Positions 45,367-58,116 of a stretch of 64,000 bases of DNA are shown one piece after another (the stretch's first letter is position 1; each line of letters starts with the position of its first letter). The notes beneath the pieces were generated by a model. The model made no database searches and was not told where the DNA came from. It saw nothing but the letters and a program-made list of their open reading frames with translations. The stretch is taken from positions 241,390,343 through 241,454,342 of the forward strand of contig CM068372.1 in assembly GCA_034769895.1 (NCBI GenBank), written 5' to 3'. The translations under genes were made by a program, and so were the position numbers. This DNA is from Magicicada septendecula. Taxonomy: Eukaryota > Arthropoda > Insecta > Hemiptera > Cicadidae.

Positions 45367-45886
45367 TGTTGTAATATATATATATATATATATTGCAACT
45401 GGACTTGGTTGGTGTGTTTTACTGGTATTGCCAATTTTGGGCAACAGCGAGTATTAATACTGTTCAGTTTTCACACACAAAGACCAATGCAATTTTAATT
45501 AGTCTTACCTTAACTGAATTTACTTTTACTTCTCTGTTATACTTATATTCTGTAGACGTGTGTGTGAGAATGTGATGGATGGGTGTTATTTTTGAAATAA
45601 TTACTTCTAACTCTTTAGTTATTATAAGAATTGTGTTTAATGTTTTTTTTTTTATTTTACTTTAACTCTTTTATATGACTCTACTTCAATTTGCACTGTT
45701 ATCTTACTTTACTAATTACATAAATTTGTTTTTTATAGTCTCTGAAATTGTTCTCTTTCTTGTTTACTGTCTTTTTGAATTCAAACTTAAATGTTTAATA
45801 CTCTACTTGTTACTGTAGCTCCGGCGTCTATCTCATGGGCGTTTCTGGGTTTGAATGTTCCAATTGTTCCTCTTCTTGTTCATCCA

Positions 45887-46033
45887 GTCTCCATGGTGTG
45901 GATATGTGTACAGCTTCCCTGATGTGGAGTGTTCTCAGCTTCCCTGGATTCTGGTGTGAACAGCCTCCCTGATGTGGATATGTCCTCAGCTCCCTGTTGT
46001 GGAATTGTACTGCCTCCCTGTTGTGGAATTTTT
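45887..46033. repeat. About 25-bp imperfect minisatellite
   Basis: Five to six diverged units with the core AGCTTCCCTGATGTGGA. Confidence 0.7.
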
Positions 46034-47025
46034 ACGTTCAGATGCTATTTTTACGCTATTGTTGATTTATTTGAACAGAGTCGCTTTCACGTTAAGTTCG
46101 AGTGTTTTTAATTTTAACTTGTCGCGTGATTTTACTCACTACGCACTGCTCGGGCTAGTAATTCAAAACCGATGTTCCGTACTAGTGTTTTACTGCAAAC
46201 TACTCGGACTGGTTGTTTAACATAGACTTTCCGAACTAGTGTTTTAAAGCGGACTACTTGAACCGGTGGTTTAATGCAGACTGAAGTGCTTTGAGAGCAT
46301 TAGCGACATCGCCCTGTATTTTCCCGCTAGTTTAATGACACTCTACCCTTATTGGTTTATCAACTGTCACGTGTTGTTGTTCACGCTCTGATGGGTTCTT
46401 TTTAAACTGTTAATAAGCGGTTAGGGGTTATTTTTGTGCACTAATGTTAGCTATTTCACTGTTGTTACTCGCTCTATGTTTTGTATTGTATGCTTACGCA
46501 CCTACGCGTCGCACTTCCTATCGCACTCCGACACTTTTCATTCTTATTACTGTTTTTACATTTGAAATATTGATACACAATTACACAATTATTATTATTA
46601 TACTTTGTTAACTCTATTTACTTAATCTTATACATTGTTTCTTATTATACTAAGCAGAGCATTGCTTTATGCACTGTATTTTCTATTTTGCTATACCCAT
46701 ATGTGACGGTTGTCATATTGTGACTATTCGTCCTGTCACAATATATTACGTTATTTACTCTTGTAACGAGTTTACCTGTGTTTTACCCCACTTTTATGGA
46801 AGCCATTTATACACACAAAAACCTCTTTTAATGTTCTAACGTTGTACTTTACTGAGCGTGTAATCGTACTAAATAACACTGGACAGATTTATTAATATTC
46901 ATGTAAATTTTATTAACAATTACTTATTTGGTTTTAAACGCATTATTATTTTTACTTGCTTATTATGTGCTCTTTGCACTTTTATATTACTAATAATTCT
47001 CTTCTCTAATTTACAATTCCAAATT

Positions 47026-47030
47026 ACCAC
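47026..47030. repeat. BEL target-site duplication, left
   Basis: ACCAC, repeated at 54673-54677 on the other side of the element. Five-base duplications fit BEL/Pao. Confidence 0.8.
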
Positions 47031-47492
47031 TGTTGCGGTTTGGAAGCTCTTGATGAGTCTCGAGTTATTCCAAAGACGCTATGCAGGAAAGGCTGGATTG
47101 TATGTAAGAAAAGAAGTGGACTGTATTACGGATATTTGACAATTTTATTGAAATTTTAAAGTATTGATTATGATCGGCACGTGCGGATGCATTTGAGGCA
47201 ATAACGCCCAAAAATTAGTTTTAAAAGAAGTCTTGGTCCATTGAAGATGGACGCAGGTAGTCTGAATTGAATTAAATCTTATGAATACATATTTAAAAAT
47301 TGTCCAGAAGCCGCGGCTGGAAGAGAAATGTTTTACGAGAGATCCGCTCGGAGCCTTGTTAGAAACTAAACTAAACTTGTCTCCCGACGGCCGAGATGAC
47401 CGGCGGCAGCGTTTGATAAGCGCGTGACATCATCCGCTCGTGCCGCATTGCGTACACTGCGTACAGCTGATAAACAAGTACAAAGTTTAAAC
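47031..47492 (-). repeat. BEL 3' LTR
   Basis: 462 bp, highly similar to the LTR at 54204-54672 (a few substitutions and small indels). On the minus strand it is preceded by TTTTGGCGGGCAGTA, a purine-rich priming tract. Confidence 0.9.
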
Positions 47493-48279
47493 ATACTGCC
47501 CGCCAAAATCGGGACGATTTTGTACATTAAACGTTAAATGGGAACAGTATATTACAAAGATTATCAATGTATATATATATATATATAAACAATACATAAT
47601 ACACTTAAAGGCTTATACATTAAATTGACTCTTGGATTAAAGTAACTCACTTCTAATATAAAATTTGTAGAAAACAAAATTCATTAAGCTAACACAAAGC
47701 TCAAAGTCAAAACAAAACAATTTCTGTGCTAGAAAAGGCACAAAAAATAAAAAATCATGATAAAAACGAGTCTTTACATAACTAAACATGATCTCTCTTG
47801 AAGCATAACATATGGATAAGAAATACATATACTTAAACCTTGACAAACGTAAGTGACAACTTTAAATTATATAAGAGAAACCATCTTGAACACTGCTTCA
47901 TATATAATAATACAAATAATAAGAACATAATGTTATCATAATCACATCAAAGTTCAATGGTACAAGACATTGAAAAATACAATACATACGTAGAATAATT
48001 GACACCATAAGTAACACTTGTAGTTCTCGGAACTTGAATTATATAAACATATGACAATACACAACATCCATAAATAATTGATAGTACATATGAAACACAG
48101 TCACTATTGCAGTAATAGCTAGCGGCACGTAAACAATATTACAATGCTTATGATACTTACAATGTTTATGATACAATTGACTTGTATGCTCGCCCGGGGA
48201 ATGTCCCGGGCGTAGTCCAGGCGATGTGACACGCACACACTCACACACACACACATACTCTCGTATGGCACGCATACGA
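47493..48279 (-). other. BEL 3' untranslated region
   Basis: No coding content; TA repeat near 47570 and CA repeat near 48236. Short ORFs here lack domains. Confidence 0.6.
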
Positions 48280-51200
48280 TTAGTTTGTTGCCACCGGAAG
48301 GGGGCATAATTTGTGGATGGGTCGGCGTAAGATACCTAGCGCGGTGCGAACTTCTGCGACGCGTACTAAGGAATCTTGACCCGGAAAAACATTGGTAATT
48401 ACCCCACGCTTCCATTCTAGCGGGGGGGAATTGTCATCCAAAATGAGGACAAGCTGTCCGACATTCAAATTCCTTAACGGGGTGCGCCATTTATTGCGCT
48501 GCTGCAGCTGGTGCAGATAATCCCTAGACCACCGTTTCCAGATGGTCTGCGTAAATTTTTGGAGCAGAAGCCATCTGCCCAAATGACTATTATTGCTTTG
48601 GGTATAGTCGGGCTCCGGAAGTGCCGTCAGTGGAGCACCGACCAAGAAATGAGCAGGAGTTAAGGGTTCAGGGTCTCTAGCATCGTCGGACACCGCGCAC
48701 AAAGGGCGTGAATTAAGGCAAGCCTCAATTTGAGAAAGAGGAGTAGAATATTCCTCAAAATTCAAGATCGTACCGCCTATTACGCGACGTAAATGACATT
48801 TAACACTTCTTACACCACTTTCCCACAAACCACCGAAATGAGGGGCTGAAGGGGGGATAAAGGACCATTTGATACCGTGGAGACCGCAAAACTCCAGAGA
48901 AGATTGCTCAACTTCCTTTGAGGTTAAAAATTTGTACCAATCATGTAAGGTGTGGTTGGCACGACGAAAATTCGTACCATTATCTGAAAATATCTGCGCG
49001 GGAATACCTCTGCGCGAGATGAACCTTCTTAAAGCCGCTATAAAGGCGTTGGAAGTGAGATCCGACACCAATTCTAAATGGATGGCCTTTGTACACATGC
49101 ATATGAATAGCGCGATAGTCCTTGGTCGTGGACTTAGAGCGCTGCCCACCATGGCGCAAAAGTACAGGACCGGCGTAGTCCACGGCAGACTGTGAAAATG
49201 GCCTAGAAGGCGTGACCCTAGAAGGGGGTAACTGACCTAGTAGTTGATTCGCGCCTCTAGCCCGGAAACGAAAACAAGTGACACACTTATGTATCACTGA
49301 ACGGATATAGGATTTGTCGTGTATGATCCAATATTTTCGCCTAAGCGAAGCTTGAGTTGATTGCACCCCAGCGTGCAACAAACGGATGTGTTCGTACTCA
49401 ATTATTAATCGCGTGAGATGAGAGCGCGGGTGCAAAATTATTTGGTGTTTACTCGCGTAGTTAAGTGGGGAGAATTGCAAGCGTCCACCTACTCTTAAAA
49501 TGCCTGATTCATCCAGGAATGGGTTGAAAGCAAGAATTTTACTACTGCGAGGAAGGCACCGGTGTGACTCAAGTTCCATAACTTCTACGCCGAAATGCAA
49601 CTGCTGAGATTGCCGGACAAAAATCAAGAGCGTGTCAGACAATTCTTGAGCCGACAAAAAGGACGTGTCTCGGTCGACAACCGCGAGCCAAGAATTGCGA
49701 AAAAATCTGCGGCAATATGCGAAGACGCGAATAAGCCTAGTAAGTGATGAATAATTTTCGACATAACTATGTATTGAGGACGCGACAATTAGTGAGGTTT
49801 GAACCTGCTTGCGGCGTTCCTGCTCAAGGTCGGGATAAGTACAGGGAGTATTAATGTCGAAAGCGCTGACTGGCCATGATGCTGACTCATGCGCTAACCA
49901 GGACGGACCATGCCACCATTGAGTATGACAGTGCAAACTACGAGGGAGGCAACCGCGCGATAGAATGTCGGCAGGGTTGTCATTAGATACTACATGATGC
50001 CAAGTTCCCCTGCTGCTAACAAGACGCTGTATTTCCGCGACACGGTTGGCCACAAATACCTTCCAGCGGGAAGATTGTTGATGTATCCAATACAACGCTA
50101 TCATCGAGTCCGAATAGAGATATAGTCCGTCAAAATTGTAATTGATGGCGTTTAAAACCTTGGACGTTAATTGCGCCAGCAATAAACAAGCACAAAGCTC
50201 AAGACGTGGTAGCGTTATCTGTTTCAGCGGCGCGACCCTAGATTTAGCACACAACAAGTTTGACGATATGGCGCCGTTCGAATAGACCGCCCGCACATAA
50301 ATGCAACACGCGTAACCTTTAGCCGAAGCGTCGGCGAATCCGTGCAGCTGTAATGAACTAATTGGGTAATTGTTCGAACTCTTAACCGACCTCGTAATCT
50401 TAAAATAAGTGTCGGAGACTAATTGAGCGTATAATTCCAACCACTGATTGGCTAATGACCCAGATAGGGGTTCGTCCCAATCTGTGCCCGCCAACCACAA
50501 CTGTTGCACGAAATGCTTGCAGTAAAATGTGATGGGTGCGATAAGACCTAATGGATCATAGATCCCGGCGATGACCGACAACACGCTTCTTTTGTTGAAC
50601 ACGGTCAAATTATCATCACCCCTAACGGTGTATAAAAAGTTATCCCTTTCAACGTTCCATTGGATTCCCAATGTACGCACGTTTTGACCTTTGCTGAAGT
50701 CATGGGTTACTTGGGCGCGAAGAGTCATAATCTTATGGTGGTTAGAGAACCACTTATGTAACGTGAAACCATACCTACTCAACAACTTCACGATCTCGCA
50801 TTTCATTTCAGCTAAGCCGTTCGGATCATCCGAACCCGTTATGAGATCGTCTACGTAAAAATCATTTGCTATGGCCCTAGAAGCTGTAGGGTAGTCGGAT
50901 TTATTTTCGTAGGCTATCTGAGCCAGACAACGTGTAGCAAGGAAGGAGGCACTAGCAGTGCCATATATAACCGTCCTTAAAGCGTAATGTCGCAATTCCT
51001 TATGCGGCGCATCACGCCAAACGATGCGTTGCAGGTTTGAATCCTTAGGGTTAACAATGATCTGGCGATACATCTTTTCTATGTCCGCAATAAGTACGTA
51101 TCGGTGGGTACGGAACCGAACCATTATCGAAAACAGATCCTGCTGGATCGTAGGACCGACCATTAGAGTATCGTTGAGGGACAGATTATTTGTGGTTTTA

Positions 51201-52498
51201 GCGGAGGCGTCAAATACCACGCGCAATTTAGTGGTTAAGCTAGAGTCCTTGAATACTGCGTGATGGGGCAGATAAAAAATCTCTGAGCTGTCAAGCGACA
51301 AATCGTAGTCATTAAGTGGCGACATGTGGCCAAGTTTCAAGTAGTCACTCATGAACTCGCTATAATCCTTATAAAGGATAGGGTTCTGCTTGAACTTGAA
51401 CTCTAACGATTGGAATCTGCGGATGGCTCCGGGGAGAGAATCTCCCAAATGAAATTTATCGGATCTGCGGGGCAGGGATACCACGAATCTCCCATCGCGG
51501 TTACGGCTAGTGTTTTCCACGAAATGTTTTTCACACGGCGAGTCCTCAGAGCGGGCTTCGCGACTAGAGATCTCCTCCAACTTCCAAAATTCTTTTAGTT
51601 GCGAGGAAATCTGATTATCATCCTTGCAGACCATAAAGGAAGAAACTGTTTTAGTTATATCGACGTTGAAGGGTAAGTCACCGGCCAAAATAAATCCTAA
51701 CTTGGTTTCCTGAATTATAGGAAAGTGTGGTCCGCGCGTAAATTTCATAGGTTCAATTAGTCGGAGAAAATATTGAGCGCCGAGTAATATATCGACTTGC
51801 GCCGAGCAATGTAGGTGAGGATCCGCCAAGAATATGCGCTTGGGTAAATTCAAAGAGGCAAGACCGAACGACTCCGCCGGTAAATTATTAGTTATACTGG
51901 GCAATACAGCACAATGCACGTTTAACGTGAAGGGTTTATAGCGAGAATGTAGCCTTACCTTCGTACTAAAGTCAGCCTGGGAAAGCGAGTTGTTTATACC
52001 CGTAATGGGTAGTTGCGATTTAACCAATTGGAGGCCCATTCTGGGGGCGAAATCCATTGTGCAAAAGTTCGCTTGAGAACCGGAATCCAGTAATATCCTA
52101 ACGGGAAATTTCCTACCGACCTTATTAGCGGTCATACAGACGGCGGTGGATAACAATACCGATTTATTGGTCTGTGATTTCAGTGAGCATTGGTTGTTAA
52201 TAGAAGCTACGTCCCTGATGGGGACATGAATCGTGGTGTGGTGACGCCTAGAACATTTTTTGCATGAGAATTTTGAGGGACATTTTGAGCTTTCGTGTCC
52301 CGAACGGAGGCAGTTTAAGCAAAGTTTGTTTTTTATTAACACGTTTTTTCTGTCAGGGATAGACAGCGATGTAAATTGTAAGCAGTCGGTCATTCTATGT
52401 TCACCGTTACACAGTCTACATAAATTGTTTCTGATATGAGAATGGAATGCGCCCTTTGGAGCGCTTATCTGTTTAACTGCCTTGCGATAAGGAGACAT
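48280..52498 (-). pseudogene. BEL/Pao pol polyprotein
   Basis: Residues counted from 52498: zinc knuckles CRLCNGEHRMTDC (27-39) and CLNCLRSGHESSKC (60-73), aspartic protease LLDSGSQANF (137-146), RT with LRVVFDAS and the FYVDD catalytic motif near 548, RNase H with GFADASAKGYACCIYV near 719, and the integrase HHCC domain near 1035-1080 (HAGVQST...CVTC). A one-base deletion near 49105 shifts the frame inside integrase. The frame continues from 49152 to 48280 with the catalytic SDNGTNF and the PHFGGLWE motif, then a C-terminal domain ending at 48280. The ORF start at 52498 overlaps the gag frame by 26 bp. In BEL/Pao gag and pol are normally one frame. Motifs are well kept, so the copy is fairly young. 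Confidence 0.95.
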
Positions 52499-53411
52499 CG
52501 GTTTTGTTCAACCTGCTCGTTGGGGTAGTCGCGTTATCAAGACTTTGTAGTAATTTTCTTCGTGAATTTAGAAAATTCATAAAATTATTAAAATCAGGGA
52601 ATTTATGTTCCGACAAACTCTCTTTCCACAAACGGAAAGTGTAATTATCAAGTTTTTTAGCTAAATAATTTACGACAATAATTTCGAATGTGTTGACTGG
52701 CAGTTTGAGATTATTTAAAGCGTTTATATTGGCAGAGATTTCATCAATGAATTTCGATATGCTGACTTGGGATTCTTGTTGAACTAATGGTACGTCCAGG
52801 ACATTCCCCACATGATGGGCGGAAACAATTAACTTACTGTCATATCTATTCCTCAACAGATCGATAGCCACCGCGTAATTCTCATGAGTGATTGGTAACG
52901 ATTTTATTACGTTAAGCGCCTCGCCATATGATGACGAGTGCAAATAGTGAAGTTTCTGTATATCCGTCAGATCTGCTCTGACGTGAATTAATTCAAGAAA
53001 AATATGGTAATAATGTTGCCACTCAACAATACTACCCGCAAACCGTGGTAATTTGATTGGTTCCAATTGAATGGGGGGTGTTTTAAGCTGTTGACTTTCA
53101 GCATTAATTACTGGTTTTTGGTTCATATGCTCAGCTTGCTCCAGCAGGTGTTGCAATTTACACTATATATTACAAAGATCGTCTTCCGTTTGTACCCTAT
53201 CACTCGTTAAAGCAACGTCCGCTTCCTCAGCTTCGATTTGGGACTGAATATCATCATATTTGGAGGATAATTCCATCAAATGACGCAGTTTTATTTTCAG
53301 CGCATGAGGATCGCTGGTTACCAAATCGAAGTTATCCGCGAAAGTATTTACGCGTGATATTGAGGCCTTAATTGTGCCTCGTTTTTTTATTAGAGCCCTG
53401 ACATCTGCCAT
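52473..53411 (-). pseudogene. BEL/Pao gag region
   Basis: Starts MADVRALIKKRGTIKASISR at 53411, the usual BEL/Pao gag beginning, then a coiled-coil-like stretch. An in-frame TAG at about 53163-53165 interrupts it. It continues in the same frame with PIKLPRFAGSIVEWQHYYHI, the conserved capsid motif, to SLSQGS at 52473. It overlaps pol in another frame. Gag forms the particle for reverse transcription. One nonsense codon and one frameshift separate it from pol. Confidence 0.9.
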
Positions 53412-54203
53412 TATTACAGTTTAAGAGAAAAAGGACAAATATCTTGACAGAATTTGAGCATAGAGCATGTGAACCATAAAACTTAAGTTTCAATGAATTT
53501 GAATACGTTTCGGTAGCTAGCGATCGTTGTTTAGAACATAAACTTACTCTCTCTAACTAATCAAGCTTTGTTGGCAATTAAAATTATTAAAATCATGAAT
53601 TTAAATGATAGCAACATATATCTTTATCTTTGAAGTTTTAACTGATAATGAACTGCCAACCATTTATTAAGCTGTATTGTGTAATGACGGTGTTTGTTTA
53701 TACAAATGTGTTAAGAAATAACTGCTAAAAGTGAAATATTGTTAAACATCAAATATAAGTAAAAAGTTTATAGTCACGTGGCCGTTGATCCATTCGTGAT
53801 GAAGCTGGCTTCGATCCCGTTGCTCGATCCTGTTAGGAGCTGTTGCACCTCCTGTCTCTGCTGGTCAGATGACGCCTCATGTTGTAACCCTCCATGAATT
53901 AAAGCTGTAGAATCTTTTTTTGATGACCTCGCAAATGCTGTCCTGCCGTGTCCCGTCGTCTCTGGTCTACTGCTTGGCCGAATCTTGTCGTGATGACTGC
54001 GATGTGATTCACAACAATGGTGTCGCTCAGGACGAGAATGATGCCCGTAGGGCGTGACTAAATTCAGATCGGTTGGGCCAGAAATGATGCGTACAAAGAA
54101 ATGCTGTCGCTTGTGGACCCAAACATAAGAAATCCGTCCCGTGGTGACCAAAAACGTTTTCGTTTTTGGGCCAAAAATAAGAAATGCCCGGTGGGACCAA
54201 AAA
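53412..54203 (-). other. BEL leader with primer-binding site
   Basis: Next to the LTR the minus strand reads TTTTTGGTCCCACCGGGC, a primer-site candidate (TGGTCCCACCGGG). About 40 bp further in a similar segment TTTTTGGTCACCACGGG occurs, followed in both by ATTTCTTAT and TTTGG. The 125-aa ORF at 54151-53774 has no domain and lies over this repeat. Confidence 0.55.
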
Positions 54204-54672
54204 TGTTGCGGTATGGAAGCTCTTGATGAGTCTCGAGTTATTCCAAAGACGCTATGCAGGAAAGGCTGGATTGTATGTAAGGAAAGAAGTGGACTGTATT
54301 ACGGATATTTGACATGCGTTTATTGAAATTTTAAAGTATTGATTATGATCGGCACGTGCGGATGCATTTGAGGCAATAACGCCCAAAAATTAGTTTTAAA
54401 AGAAGTCGTGGGCCATTGAAGATGGACGCAGGTAGTCTGAATTGAATTAAATCTTTTGAATACATATTTAAAAATTGTCCAGAAGCCGCGGCTGGAAGAG
54501 AAATGTTTTACGAGAGATCCGCTCGGAGCCTTGTTAGAAACTAAACTAAACTTGTCTCCCGACGGCCGAGATGACCGGCGGCAGCGTTTGATAAGCGCGT
54601 GACGTCAACCGCTCGTGCCGCATTGCAGTAGTACACTGCGTACAGCTGATAAACAAGTACAAAGTTTAAACA
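54204..54672 (-). repeat. BEL 5' LTR
   Basis: 469 bp, partner of 47031-47492; followed by ACCAC. Confidence 0.9.
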
Positions 54673-54677
54673 ACCAC

Positions 54678-56322
54678 AATGTTTATGTGCTTATTATGCC
54701 TAATTCTTAATATTACTTTACATACAAACATATTATCTAATGTTCTAATCTAATATTTATTATCAATCTTTCTACTGCTGTCAGCTAGCTCAATTATTAT
54801 TTTATTTAATCTTTTGATTATCAAATTCTTGTTTCCTCTTTATAATTATTCAATTCACTTTATACTGCATATGTGTTAATTTACTGTTACTTCCTCCAAT
54901 GAGGTTGATATTTATTATTATTAATTATTGATTTTGAATTTACCTTTAGTGCTAACTTGTATCGCTTAACAGTCTTCTCATATTATGGTACTTAATGTAC
55001 AGACACAACACATTTATAATTATACAATTATTATAATCATCTTACAATCTAATTGTCTATTCTTTTTCTCTTTTCTTAGAGATTAAAAGTTTTTTTGATT
55101 TGGTCTCTTTTTCTTATTAATACATGGCTATTTGTCACCTTGTTAATTTGTGTGAGGCATCTGAAGTCGTCCCTCATCCTGGACACGAATGAGTCTGGTA
55201 GTCTGAATGAATCCTTCTGGTCTGGTAGTCCTTCGTCCTGGATTCTCTTCGTCTGGATCACTGGATGCTCGTCGCTGCTGCCTTAGCTGCTCTGTCTCTG
55301 TTGCATTAGCTGCTCCGGCTCTGCTGCGTTAGCTGCTCGTACTCTGCTGCATTAGTTGCTCTGGCTCTGCTGCATTAGCTGCTCTGGCTCTGCTCTAGCC
55401 ATTGGACATCGCCTCCGGCAGTCCTGATGATTGAAACCAGTAAGATCGGTTGTCCAGCAGAGCCTCCGGCGTCTTTAATGGTCGAAGAAGTAAGAGAGCG
55501 ATGATTGCGCGTCCACGTATTTATACCCGAGGCGCCGAAATCATGTCTCGACAATATTTTGCCTGTTCGCAATTGTCGAGCGCGTCACTTTCTATCCCGC
55601 TTATTACTGACGCTTTATTTGCTAATCTTCGCGAATTGCGAAGTCTTTAACACACTTTATGATATTCCTTCGCTCGTCAATTTTTAGGTGGTCATCATGC
55701 ACCAAACCGTTTTTCTTTATTTAAATCACTCTATTTACTATTCAATTTTAATTTCTTATCACATCACTTTTTGTTCGTTTCGCACTATTTTTTATCTATG
55801 CGTTTGTATTATTTTAATACACATTTTGGTGTCCTCCGTTTTTCTCTACTATGCACACAAGTCTAGTAATCAATTAAATACAATTAGTCTATATCCTTAC
55901 TGAAAAGGTGTCGCCTTTCATGAATGAACTGGTCATCACTCACACACACACTTACTTGTGTACACACATGCAGAGAGCAGCTGCTTATGCTCCCTGTCGT
56001 GACACGCAAGGCAGGTGTTTCCATTGCAATTTATATTGCAGTCAGAATGATTATTATTATTCAAATACGTTATTTACTTCTTTTAATTGCTTATTTAAAT
56101 ACTCAGTGCAATGCACAGTACACAACATAATTGTACGGTTGCATTATTCCCCTACTTAAATAAAAAAATTTAATAACTGGTTTATTAAATTTTTGTTTTG
56201 TCATCTACTTAGATAACATTCTATAAATATAAATTTTCATCAAGCACATGTATTTATATTTAGTTCAAATAATAATGACTTGTTTATTATTCAGTTTATC
56301 CTTATGTGTGGTGGGCTGAACA
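54678..56322 (-). repeat. Possible long LTR of gypsy C, right part
   Basis: T-rich, gene-free. Ends GGGCTGAACA, beyond which a C-rich stretch gives a purine tract on the minus strand. Together with 45367-47030 it would make an LTR of about 3.3 kb. Confidence 0.4.
55275..55389. repeat. 23-bp minisatellite, five copies
   Basis: The unit is close to CTGCTGCATTAGCTGCTCTG plus GCT. Copies differ at one to three bases. Confidence 0.9.
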
Positions 56323-56325
56323 ATT

Positions 56326-56341
56326 ATTCCCTCCCCCCCAT
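56326..56341 (-). other. Polypurine tract of gypsy C
   Basis: The minus strand reads TGGGGGGGAGGGAATA just before a possible LTR start TGTTCAGCCC. Confidence 0.5.
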
Positions 56342-56620
56342 TCATGTTGAGTTGGGTTGTTCCATTCTATCCTCTTTAAGGTCGTAGTGACCTAGTTATT
56401 TATGAATGGAATTTCCTCAAAGAGCTGGCATGATATTTACCTACTTCTCTCCCTCTTGTGTCGTCATACACAACGAATGTCTGTGCATATGGGTTGAATT
56501 CCATTTTCTCTTAATGTTTTATGCCGAACCTCACTCTGGAATTGTACTTTCTGATCGCTAAGAATTCTCTTCATTTTTTTTACCCTGTGTTAGAATACAC
56601 TTCCGTAACAGAATTTTTTT
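56336..56620 (-). pseudogene. Integrase fragment of gypsy C
   Basis: Minus-strand frame MKRILSDQKVQFQSEVRHK and LRENGIQPI matches the integrase part around the second catalytic Asp and is related to the piece at 43320-43400 (KKVLSDQGIQFQSEKWERT). It ends in the same LRKFHS stretch. Stops follow. It places a minus-strand gypsy-like element here whose LTR would extend to lower coordinates. Confidence 0.65.
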
Positions 56621-57832
56621 GACAGCTTAGTTGTGGGTCGCATGATCGGATACAGATGAACTGTCTTAGAAACACGTCTATACATCCACGATTGGAGTCT
56701 TCGACATCAGATTGTCGAAATCTCATGAGTTTATATGTGTGTATGCGCGCGCGCACGTGTGTATTCGTGCGTTTATGCCAGGTCATAAACTTAATAGCAA
56801 CAATACAATACTGGCAACGGAATATTTGTTAAGCTTAAAGCATTTTAAACTAATAAACACTAAATTAAGAGATCATTACTTTTGTTCTTATAAAACGTAC
56901 GGGGAACACTGAAATATTTCTGGAGTAGGCCTATTTGTGTAAATATGTAATAACGTAGGAGTAGTAAGGTAAATACTTGTTAGACTGTTACGTATAATTT
57001 ACTGATCAAAATTAGGTTTACCAAAAATTAAATAAATTATCTAAAATGCACATTATTATTTTTAAATATCACTCATTTTTACGCGGATATAAAGCATTGC
57101 CCTCTTTCATTCATCAACCTGTCTGGTGTTTATAATCACATAACAGTTGTGACTACTTATGCAAGACCACACACTGAATGAATACGAGTTTGTTTATTCG
57201 AATAGGACTGCGTATTATGTCAACTGCCTTGTGTGCGTATTACCGTATACACAAGGCAGCTGATGTCTGTTATTACATAGTTCTTGATAGTACCATATCT
57301 GACAACAATTGCTGCATACCTTCATGAAACAATTTTGTTAGTCATCAGTATGAAAACTTTTACACGTGATAATTGTAGTAAGCAATTCAAACTAATCAAT
57401 TACCCGGCCGTGAATTGATCACAGGACTTATCTGGATGTTAACGAGGAATAGTTATTTTCGGGACAAAAATCTCGTAACAAATACAGTTTTCATAAGAAT
57501 ATATGCAATTATTTCTTCAGGTTACAAATAAAACTTTTTCATGAGAGATTACTGTCTATTATGAAGCCAAGATATTTCATTTGTTTAGTTTGTTCAGTCA
57601 CCAAGCAGCTCATGCTTGACATGTTTGACATGATGATTCATAAAGAAACAATATGAAAATTCAACCTTGTCTCTCAAAAAGACAATCATATATTTTTTCA
57701 CTTAAAACCATACTGTATTTTACTAAATCAATACTTTAGTTTATCTAATTCGACAATCATTTAACTGGGAAATAAAAAAATGCATACAATAGTTATTTAT
57801 TTTTAATTTACTGTTTTAATAAACATCGTGCC
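56621..57832. other. No gene recognised
   Basis: AT-rich; a GC/GT/CA mini-repeat near 56735-56765. Nothing coding recognised. Confidence 0.45.
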
Positions 57833-58018
57833 ATGGCTGACACCTGGAAGGTGGAGAGGGTCTGTCCTAAGTCGGATGGGGAGGAGCTCCCGACCTTCCT
57901 AAATCAGATTCCAACTTTTTGTAAGGACGATTGTCCTACACACTATACAATTTGCTATTTTCGTCCTATTTTAGGACATCGGATCGGATTGGATTGGAAG
58001 GTGTGTAGGGGCCTTTAA
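57833..58018 (+). other. Unassigned 61-aa ORF with small hairpins
   Basis: The ORF (MADTWKVERVCPKSDGEELP) has no known domain and may be chance. The same DNA holds two hairpins with the same stem, AGGAC/GTCCT, at 57924-57937 and 57963-57977, which hints at repeat-derived DNA. Confidence 0.2.
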
Positions 58019-58116
58019 CAGTAGCATATTCATTCACTAGCCTCTCCCCCTCCTCAGGCGTCTCAGTAGTAACGCTAATGCAAGTATTACGTGTTCTTTT
58101 TACTCTATCTCTCTTT

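Larger units (their letters stand above)
45367..47030 (-). repeat. Possible long LTR of gypsy C, left part (split by BEL)
   Basis: T-rich, gene-free block continuous with 54678-56322 once the BEL element is removed. It would begin TGTTGTAA. Contains a TA microsatellite (45373-45394) and a minisatellite (45887-46033). The LTR call relies on the purine tract and integrase remnant beyond 56322; no second LTR is seen. Confidence 0.35.
47031..54672 (-). mobile_element. BEL/Pao LTR retrotransposon (7.6 kb)
   Basis: Two LTRs (47031-47492 and 54204-54672), both starting TGTTGCGG and ending TTTAAACA on the plus strand, flanked by ACCAC. The minus-strand coding order is gag, zinc knuckles, protease, RT, RNase H, integrase, typical of BEL/Pao. 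No env. Gag-pol is broken by one nonsense codon and two frameshifts, so it is not autonomous now. Confidence 0.95.

Noticed and set aside
48869..51598. Plus-strand ORFs across the BEL pol
   Set aside because: Shadow frames of pol and integrase.
53774..54151. 125-aa minus-strand ORF in the BEL leader
   Set aside because: His- and Ser-rich with no domain, lying over the primer-site repeat; probably chance.
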